Source: JADJQU01 sp035490315 (lineage in GTDB: Bacteria; Planctomycetota; UBA1135; GCA-002686595). From it: a DNA stretch of 5,879 nucleotides. A program made the translations under genes and the position numbers. Below, one piece after another: positions 1-5,088 of the stretch (position 1 is the stretch's first letter; each line of letters begins with the position of its first letter). Under the pieces are notes generated by a model that was not told where the DNA came from, did not search any database, and was given only the letters and a program-made list of their open reading frames with translations. The DNA lies in assembly GCA_035490315.1 (NCBI GenBank), contig DATHET010000266.1, forward strand, positions 1 through 5,879, read 5' to 3'.

Positions 1-1662
1 GACAAGCTGGTGAGCTTCGCGCAGTGGATCGGGCTCGATGGACTCGGCAATGGGATCCAGTGGCTCGCTGTCCACCTCAAGAACATCTCCGCCGAACTCA
101 CGGCCGCAGTGATGCAAGTGTGCACGGTCGTCTCGGGGGTCGTCGTCTGGTGCAGCCGGCGTGTCGCGCAGGTTTCGAGCGCTCTGGACGAAGTCGCGAA
201 AGTCGAGGCCGGCCTCGCCGAAGCGGAGAAGACCGCTCCCGTGGAGGCGCAGGAAGCGGCGCTGCTCAAAAAGATCCAGGCGCTCGACCAGACGATCCAG
301 CGCTCGACGGAGGAGATCAACGAGTCCGAGCGTCTGATCGCGGAAGCGACGGCCGAGATCGAGCGCATCGACCGCGGCGGCCTGGTGTACGACTTCCTCC
401 AGGATCGCAAGACCTCGACGCAGTACACCGCGCAGCTCGGCCTGGTCTCGACGATCCGCAGCGACTTCGAGCGCCTCGGCGAATTGCTGCGCGACTTCGA
501 GTCGCACGGCAAGGATCCGATCGAGCGCATCGTGCTCTACGTCGACGACCTCGACCGCTGCCATCCCGACAAGGTCGTCGAAGTGCTCCAGGCCGTGCAC
601 CTCTTGCTTGCTTTCGATCTGTTCAACGTCGTGGTCGGTGTCGATGCGCGCTGGCTCGAGCGCTCGCTGCACCGCCAGTACGTCTCGAAGCTCGGCGGCA
701 CGCGCCGCGGCAACGTCAATGGCTTCAGCCCGCACGACTACCTCGAGAAGATCTTCCAGATTCCGTACGTCCTCGCGCCGCTCGACTCTGGGAACTTCGG
801 GACGCTGGTCGATTCGATCGTGACGACGCGCTCCGACGTCGCGGCCGAGTTGAAGGCAAAGCTCGCCGCCGAGGAAAAGGCCAAGGCCGACGCGGCCGAG
901 CTCGCGAAGCGCGAAGCCGCTCGCGTCGCCGCTGCGGAAGCCCCTGCGACTGGGAAGGTGGACGCGAAGGCTTCGGACGCGACGAAAACGATGGCTTCGA
1001 GCGATGCAACCGCTGCGAAGGCGGACACGAAAACGGAGGGAACCAGCGGCGATCCGAAGCAGACCAGCATCGCTCCACCGCCGCCTCCCGCGCGCATCGG
1101 ACGATTCTTCGAAGATCACGAGGAGCAGTTCATCCGCACCCTGCACTCGTTCATCGATCGCCCGCGGCTCGCGAAGCGCTTCATCAACATCTACCGGCTC
1201 CTGCGCGTGCGCGCCGAGGACGAGAAGGAAGGCCTGACCTTCGCGAGCGCTCCAGAATCCGAGGAGTACCGCGCCGTGATCGTGCTCCTGGCGATCAGCG
1301 TCGGGTTCCCGAAGATCTCGACGCGTCTCCTGGACTTGATCACCCGCGCCGACGAGCGGGAGCCCTGGCCGCAATTCCTGCAGCGCGTCGCTTCCGAGGA
1401 GCTTCTGAGCGCCGCGCGCGGCGACGACGATCGACGCGACGTCGCGCGGATGATGCGCGCGCTGCGGACCCTCGCGAATCAGCCGGAGTCGCTCCAGGGC
1501 TACCGGCGCTGGGCTCCGCGCGTCGCCTGCTTCTCCTTCGGCTGGCACGTGACCATGGACAGCGAGGCGACGGACTGGCTGCCCAATCCTCCGGCCGAGA
1601 CCCCTGAAGGGCCGCTGCCCGGGCGCGAGCAGGTTTTTCGAGGTCCCGCGGGGAATCGCTGA
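1..1662 (+). CDS. KAP-family P-loop NTPase, C-terminal part (5' end outside window)
   Basis: The reading frame is open from base 1, so the gene almost certainly starts upstream; the GTG at 10 is merely the first possible start in view and has no convincing ribosome binding site. Numbering residues from that GTG: a hydrophobic stretch at about 31-48, a long Glu/Ala-rich probable coiled coil at about 55-122, the block LGLVSTIRSDFERLGELL at 143-160, and a Walker B strand with KAP-type acidic signature IVLYVDDLDRC at 174-184. Then follow VVVGVDARWLERSL (207-220) and HDYLEKIFQIPY (242-253), both typical of KAP ATPases. An Ala/Lys-rich low-complexity segment (about 276-353) and a proline run lead to RPRLAKRFINIYRLLR (384-399), resembling the C-terminal helical element of this family. 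Walker A must lie upstream. KAP NTPases are often membrane-associated, and some occur in defence or signalling loci; the role here is unknown. The stop lies 39 bases before the sigma-factor ATG. Family assignment is firm, function open. Confidence 0.88.
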   Translation, partial: DKLVSFAQWIGLDGLGNGIQWLAVHLKNISAELTAAVMQVCTVVSGVVVWCSRRVAQVSSALDEVAKVEAGLAEAEKTAPVEAQEAALLKKIQALDQTIQRSTEEINESERLIAEATAEIERIDRGGLVYDFLQDRKTSTQYTAQLGLVSTIRSDFERLGELLRDFESHGKDPIERIVLYVDDLDRCHPDKVVEVLQAVHLLLAFDLFNVVVGVDARWLERSLHRQYVSKLGGTRRGNVNGFSPHDYLEKIFQIPYVLAPLDSGNFGTLVDSIVTTRSDVAAELKAKLAAEEKAKADAAELAKREAARVAAAEAPATGKVDAKASDATKTMASSDATAAKADTKTEGTSGDPKQTSIAPPPPPARIGRFFEDHEEQFIRTLHSFIDRPRLAKRFINIYRLLRVRAEDEKEGLTFASAPESEEYRAVIVLLAISVGFPKISTRLLDLITRADEREPWPQFLQRVASEELLSAARGDDDRRDVARMMRALRTLANQPESLQGYRRWAPRVACFSFGWHVTMDSEATDWLPNPPAETPEGPLPGREQVFRGPAGNR

Positions 1663-1665
1663 ACC

Positions 1666-1689
1666 GGAACTTCGAATGGCGGCATCGTA
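1666..1689 (+). promoter_or_regulatory. Candidate ECF sigma-dependent promoter (GGAAC-N15-CGTA)
   Basis: GGAAC (1666-1670) is followed after exactly 15 bases by CGTA (1686-1689). ECF promoters typically pair an AAC-containing -35 element with a CGT-containing -10 element at about this spacing. It begins just after the NTPase stop and lies directly before the sigma-factor gene, the expected place for an autoregulatory promoter. A start site 6-8 bases past CGTA would fall near 1695-1697, leaving only a few bases before the ATG at 1702 and excluding the AGGGG ribosome site, which weakens the case. Short motifs of this kind also arise by chance. Confidence 0.35.
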
Positions 1690-1693
1690 GGGG
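1689..1693 (+). promoter_or_regulatory. Ribosome binding site deciding the sigma-fusion start
   Basis: AGGGG sits 8 bases before the ATG at 1702. The in-frame GTG at 1693 overlaps this purine run and has no ribosome site of its own, so the ATG is preferred. Using the GTG would add only three residues (MPA). Confidence 0.5.
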
Positions 1694-1701
1694 TGCCAGC
1701 C

Positions 1702-4275
1702 ATGATCCGAACCGCGACCGTCACCATCGAAGAACTGCTCGAGCACTCCGCCTGGGTGCGAGGACTGGCGCGCCAGCTGGTGTCGGACGCCGCGACGGCC
1801 GACGACACGGTCCAGAACGCCTGGGTCGCCGCCCTCTCGAAACCGCCGTTGCGCGGCGTCCCCGTGCGGCCGTGGCTGGCGAGGGTCGTGCACAACGCGG
1901 TGCGCATGGGCGTGCGCACCGAGCAGCGGCGCACGCAGCGCGAGCTGCTGGTCGCGCGCGAGGAAGCGATGGTCTCGGCCCACGACTCGGTCGAGCAGGC
2001 CGAGCGCCAGTCCGAGCTGGTCGCCGCGCTCATCGCGCTCGACGAGCCCTATAAAACCACGCTGATTCTGCGCTACTTCGAGTCCCTGCCGCCGCGCACC
2101 ATCGCGGCGCGCCTCGAAGTCCCGGTCGAGACGGTGAACACGCGGCTCAAGCGCGGGCTGCAGCGGTTGCGCAAGCAGCTCGAGCAGCGGCACGGTGGAG
2201 ATTCTTCGGCATGGCTTGCCGCCTGGCTGCCGCTTGCGCGCGCGCAGCAGGACTGGACACCCGGCGCGCTCGGATGGATTTCGATGAACCTGAAGATTCC
2301 GCTCGCCGTCGCCGCCGTGGTCGTGATCGGCGCGATCGCCTGGGTCAAGTTCCAGGGCGACGATTCGCCCGCGCCGAGCTCCGGCGCACATGCAGCTTCC
2401 CCGGCGGAGGTCGCGACGAAGAGCGAGCCGCCTGCGCGGGAAGCCGAAGCGGTCGGGGTGCCCGCCGCGGCGGATCAACGCGCTGCGATCGCGCCTCCTC
2501 CGACTCCGTCGCCGGCCCTCGCCAAGCCGGAGCCCGCGGCTGTGCCCGTGCGCGGCAAGGTGATCGACGATCTCGGCCGCCCGATGAGCGGGATCGCGAT
2601 GGTGCTCCAGGCACCGAGCGGCGAGACCGCGCGCTCGAAGAGCGGCGCGAACGGCGAATTCGAATTCACGGGGTCTGCGCGCAGCGGACGCATCCTCGAG
2701 GACGAGGAATCCCTGTGCACGGTGCTGGCCGGCGTGGCGCGCACCGATTCGCGCGAGCGCACTCCGGTGGTCGTCGCGGCGCGGCGGGTCGTCCTCGCCG
2801 GCAAGGTCGTCGACGAAATGGGATTCGGTCTGGCCGGCGTCGCGGTCAGCGCTCCGGAGCCCGAGGGATTTCGCACGCGCTTCCATGAAGTGCTCGACCT
2901 CAGCGAGCCCGTTCCGGTCCGCATGGTCAGCGATGCCAACGGGCTGTTCCGGCTCGAATCGGTCGCGGCCTTGAGCGGCGCGCGGCTCACCGCGGTCTTC
3001 GATCAGTTCGATCCGTACGACGAGGAGCTGCCCGCGGCCAGCGATGCCAACCTCGTGATCACGCTCCAGCACACCCTGGCGCGCGACGGCACCCTGCACG
3101 GCCAGGTCGTCGATGCCGCGGGCCAACCCGCGGCCGAGGCGCGTGTGTCCTTCGGTCTCGCCGCGCAATCGGCGGACTCTTCGGGCCGCTTCGTGTTCGC
3201 GATCGACGATCCGACATCGATGAACGTCCGCTTCCGGAACGAGGCGCGCACGCTGACCGCCGCCAAGCCGGGCTTCCTGCCGGCCGTGTTCGAGCCGCGG
3301 CTCGAGGACGGCAAGCCGCAGTGGCCCGCGAGCATCACGCTGCACCTGGGAGAACCCTCGCTGGAGATCCACGGGCGCGTGGTCGGATCGCACGGAGATC
3401 CGATCAGCGGCGTGCGCGTCTACATCGCCGAGGCCTCTATTCTCGGAGGCACCGAGAAAGGCCCGATCGTGCTCGAGAACTTCCTCGCCGGCGCCGAGGA
3501 CGGCCCGGCGTGGCGCTTCACACAGTCGGACGAGGACGGCTTGTTCACCGTCGACGGTCTCCTGCCGCGCGAGTACCGGGTGCGCGCGATGGACATGGAC
3601 ACGCTCTTGATCGCCGAGTCCAAGCCGGTGGTGCCCGGACCCGACGAGATCGAGATCGAGCTCGACACGGCCAAGCTCTTCCCGCGCGTCGCCGGCCGCA
3701 TCATCGGCGGCGACGGCAAGCCGGTCGCGCGCGCCAGCGTCAGGCCGATGTGCGACGCCTTCAAGGTCAAGCACAGGACTGAAACCGTCAGCACGAGCCA
3801 CGCCGGCGTCGACGGCACGACCACGGACAGCGAAGGCCGCTTCGAGCTGAAGAACGTGCCGAGCTCGCTGGTCTACCTGCGGATCGACGGCGAGGACATC
3901 GTCCCGCTGGAGTACGGCCGCTGGGCCGAAGGCGACCCGCGCTTCGCCAAGTCGATCCGCGAGCTGCCGCGCGATCGGATCGAGAGCCTGGAGATCAAAG
4001 TCGGCCGCCGCCTGCACTTCCAGGTCGAGATCGCCGATCCCGCCTTCGCCGACGAGGTCGCGGTGCTCGACGGCGACGGCGAGGCGGTCGAGCTCTCGGT
4101 CTTCTCCGGCAACTCGCGCCGCGAGGGCGGCCGGCAACCGGTGCTCGACGGCCGCTCGGACGTGATCGCCTGCCCCGACAACGGCGTGATGATCGTGCTG
4201 CGCAAGAACAAGGCGGAAGTCTCGCGCCGCAAGCTGGAGCTGAAGGCGGGCGAAGTGACGACCGTCAGGTTCTAG
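1702..4275 (+). CDS. Membrane-anchored ECF-type sigma factor with carboxypeptidase-regulatory-like repeats
   Basis: The 857-residue product starts at ATG 1702. Residues about 10-76 match sigma-70 region 2 (TADDTVQNAWVAAL, then VRPWLARVVHNAV followed by a basic stretch). Residues about 106-162 match region 4, with the core ALDEPYKTTLILRYFESL and the helix-turn-helix IAARLEVPVETVNTRLKRGL. Region 3 is absent, as in ECF sigma factors. One hydrophobic segment (IPLAVAAVVVIGAIAWV, about 199-215) follows, then a Pro/Ala-rich spacer to about 281. The rest contains at least five beta-sandwich repeats of the CarboxypepD_reg type, starting near 283, 366, 464, 556 and 664, each with a pattern like GxVxDxxGxPxxxAxV and a later T/SDxxGxF. 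A final beta-rich domain occupies about 762-857. The repeats are not catalytic peptidases. Basic DNA-binding sequence before the segment and acidic sequence after it predict sigma inside and repeats outside. The likely role is surface-signal-controlled transcription; activation by cleavage or conformational change is inference. No anti-sigma gene follows. Confidence 0.87.
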   Translation: MIRTATVTIEELLEHSAWVRGLARQLVSDAATADDTVQNAWVAALSKPPLRGVPVRPWLARVVHNAVRMGVRTEQRRTQRELLVAREEAMVSAHDSVEQAERQSELVAALIALDEPYKTTLILRYFESLPPRTIAARLEVPVETVNTRLKRGLQRLRKQLEQRHGGDSSAWLAAWLPLARAQQDWTPGALGWISMNLKIPLAVAAVVVIGAIAWVKFQGDDSPAPSSGAHAASPAEVATKSEPPAREAEAVGVPAAADQRAAIAPPPTPSPALAKPEPAAVPVRGKVIDDLGRPMSGIAMVLQAPSGETARSKSGANGEFEFTGSARSGRILEDEESLCTVLAGVARTDSRERTPVVVAARRVVLAGKVVDEMGFGLAGVAVSAPEPEGFRTRFHEVLDLSEPVPVRMVSDANGLFRLESVAALSGARLTAVFDQFDPYDEELPAASDANLVITLQHTLARDGTLHGQVVDAAGQPAAEARVSFGLAAQSADSSGRFVFAIDDPTSMNVRFRNEARTLTAAKPGFLPAVFEPRLEDGKPQWPASITLHLGEPSLEIHGRVVGSHGDPISGVRVYIAEASILGGTEKGPIVLENFLAGAEDGPAWRFTQSDEDGLFTVDGLLPREYRVRAMDMDTLLIAESKPVVPGPDEIEIELDTAKLFPRVAGRIIGGDGKPVARASVRPMCDAFKVKHRTETVSTSHAGVDGTTTDSEGRFELKNVPSSLVYLRIDGEDIVPLEYGRWAEGDPRFAKSIRELPRDRIESLEIKVGRRLHFQVEIADPAFADEVAVLDGDGEAVELSVFSGNSRREGGRQPVLDGRSDVIACPDNGVMIVLRKNKAEVSRRKLELKAGEVTTVRF

Positions 4276-4300
4276 AGGGTCTCGAGTAGAAGGGGCGATC

Positions 4301-4375
4301 AGGAGCCCGTTGAAGAAGGCCCCGTAGCGAGGCTCAACGCGCGAAGCCGACCAGCGGCTTCTTCCAAGGGCTCCT
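4301..4375. repeat. 75-base imperfect palindrome in the convergent intergenic region
   Basis: AGGAGCCCGTTGAAGAAG (4301-4318) and CTTCTTCCAAGGGCTCCT (4358-4375) pair at 16 of 18 positions, separated by 39 bases. An alternative inner stem pairs CGTTGA (4308-4313) with TCAACG (4334-4339), and a second inner hairpin lies at 4343-4361; both share bases with the outer arms, so the folds compete. It sits between the converging ends of the sigma-fusion and VOC genes. It may be a bidirectional terminator or one copy of a small dispersed, MITE- or REP-like element. No flanking target duplication is evident and no second copy is in this window. Confidence 0.6.
4343..4361 (+). terminator. Possible hairpin terminator after the sigma-fusion gene
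   Basis: GAAGCCG (4343-4349) and CGGCTTC (4355-4361) form a perfect 7-base-pair stem around the loop ACCAG. It lies 67 bases after the sigma-fusion stop. It is followed only by TTCC, not a true T-run, so intrinsic termination would be weak. Read from the minus strand it would serve the VOC gene, again without a T-run. Confidence 0.3.
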
Positions 4376-4411
4376 AGGCTGCCACCGGTGTCCCGGACGG
4401 CGGTGAACGCG

Positions 4412-4852
4412 TCAGAAAAGCTCCTCGGCCAGCGAGACGATGATGCCCGCAGGGCCTCGCATGTAGCAGAGGATGTACTTGTCCTCGTACTGGACGACTT
4501 CGCCGATGAGTTCGGCGCCATTGGCGCGCAGGCGAGCGACCGTGTCGTTGACGTTTTCGACCGTGAACATGACGCTCCGCAGGCCAAGCGCGTTCGGAGG
4601 TGCGACCGCCGGTTCGATCTTGACCAGCTTTGGATTGCGAAACTTGGTCAGCTCGAGCCGCCCGTGCCCATCTGGGGTCCGCATCATGACGATGTCGACT
4701 CGGATGCCTTCGATCCCGTTGATGCGATCCACCCAGGGGCCCTCGATCGGCGCCTCGCCCTCGATCGTCATGCCGAGGGTGATGAAGAAAGCAATGGCGG
4801 CTGGGAGGTCGTCGACGACGACGCTGACATGGTGCAATCTCTTGATCGTCAT
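4412..4852 (-). CDS. VOC-superfamily protein (glyoxalase/bleomycin resistance/dioxygenase fold)
   Basis: The 146-residue product has two beta-alpha-beta-beta-beta modules, the normal size for a single-chain VOC protein. Module one opens with IKRLHHVSVVVDDLPAAIAF (3-22) and contains GRLELTKF (64-71). Module two opens with LGLRSVMFTVENVNDTV (89-105) and ends GPAGIIVSLAEEL (133-145). Metal-binding VOC enzymes usually use a His and a Glu from each module. H8 and E67 are present, but the expected second-module His aligns with S93 and the Glu with S140, so metal binding is doubtful and the substrate cannot be named. The start is certain: the frame has TAG only nine bases before the ATG, and AGAAGG lies three bases upstream. 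Codons such as AGA, TTG, CCA and TTT are more frequent than in the neighbours, a mild sign of different origin. It converges on the sigma fusion and diverges from the glycosyltransferase. Confidence 0.85.
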   Translation of the reverse strand: MTIKRLHHVSVVVDDLPAAIAFFITLGMTIEGEAPIEGPWVDRINGIEGIRVDIVMMRTPDGHGRLELTKFRNPKLVKIEPAVAPPNALGLRSVMFTVENVNDTVARLRANGAELIGEVVQYEDKYILCYMRGPAGIIVSLAEELF

Positions 4853-4878
4853 GTCCCTTCTCTAGCAGTTGCAATGCG

Positions 4879-4902
4879 CGACTGTCCAGGTTGACTCGTT
4901 CC
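4879..4902 (-). promoter_or_regulatory. Weak candidate promoter and dyad upstream of the VOC gene
   Basis: On the minus strand GGAAC (4902-4898) is followed after 15 bases by GTCG (4882-4879), spacing equal to that of the candidate ECF promoter before the sigma gene, though the downstream element matches less well. The upstream element overlaps the dyad ACTCGT-TCC-ACGAGT (4894-4908), which is flanked by two direct TGTCCAG copies 30 bases apart (4883-4889 and 4913-4919). A start site near 4872 would give a leader of about 20 bases containing the AGAAGG ribosome site. It could be an operator or chance. Confidence 0.2.
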
Positions 4903-4928
4903 ACGAGTTCGATGTCCAGCAGGACCGG

Positions 4929-5018
4929 CTAGCCCAGGAAACCCAGGAAGATTGGGGCGCAGCCAAGCTGCAAGAAGGCCAAATGAATGTCGGCGGTGTG
5001 CTCGGAGCGGAGCTTCAT
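4929..5018 (-). CDS. Possible 29-residue small hydrophobic protein or leader peptide
   Basis: A minus-strand frame begins MKLRSEHTADIH, continues with a mostly hydrophobic tail (LAFLQLGCAPIFLGFLG), and stops at TAG 77 bases before the VOC start. GGAG lies five bases before its ATG, a reasonable ribosome site. The FLGFLG end is encoded by a tandem copy of an 8-base unit (plus-strand CCCAGGAA at 4933-4940 and 4942-4949). The same frame stays open upstream to an ATG at 5096, giving a 55-residue alternative overlapping the glycosyltransferase start. I recognise no family. It could be a small membrane peptide, a VOC leader peptide, or a chance frame in GC-rich DNA; chance is the most likely single explanation. 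Confidence 0.2.
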   Translation of the reverse strand: MKLRSEHTADIHLAFLQLGCAPIFLGFLG

Positions 5019-5029
5019 CCGAGCTCCGC
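5007..5029. promoter_or_regulatory. Perfect 8-base-pair hairpin in the divergent intergenic region
   Basis: GCGGAGCT (5007-5014) and AGCTCCGC (5022-5029) pair perfectly around a seven-base loop. In minus-strand RNA the GGAG ribosome site of the possible small ORF lies in the stem and its ATG in the loop. In plus-strand RNA the hairpin would lie 59 bases before the glycosyltransferase ATG. No T-run follows on either strand, so it is not an evident intrinsic terminator. Confidence 0.35.
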
Positions 5030-5088
5030 GGGCAATCGCATACGACGCGATTCGCGCCGGGTCGTTTTGCGCCGTACGCTTCGCGTCG

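Noticed and set aside
24..1607. Second long plus-strand open frame (527 codons) across the NTPase gene
   Set aside because: It is a +1-frame shadow in GC-rich DNA: the product is dominated by Arg, Ala, Gly and Pro with no recognisable motif, while the frame from base 1 carries clear KAP motifs.
2211..2888. 225-codon plus-strand frame inside the sigma-fusion gene
   Set aside because: Arg/Gly-rich shadow frame; the main frame runs uninterrupted through the transmembrane segment and the first repeats.
2551..4275. Reading the C-terminal part of the sigma fusion as a carboxypeptidase
   Set aside because: The repeats resemble only the non-catalytic regulatory-like beta-sandwich domain; no zinc-binding peptidase motif is visible.
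4374..4904. Open frames on both strands overlapping the VOC gene (4374-4904 minus and 4388-4894 plus)
   Set aside because: The VOC frame has an in-frame upstream stop, a ribosome site and two recognisable VOC modules; the others have no family resemblance and are shadows.
4891..5088. Plus-strand open stretch beginning VDSFHEFDVQQDRLAQ as a gene remnant
   Set aside because: It has no start codon with a ribosome site, no family I recognise, and continues as a shadow frame into the glycosyltransferase gene.
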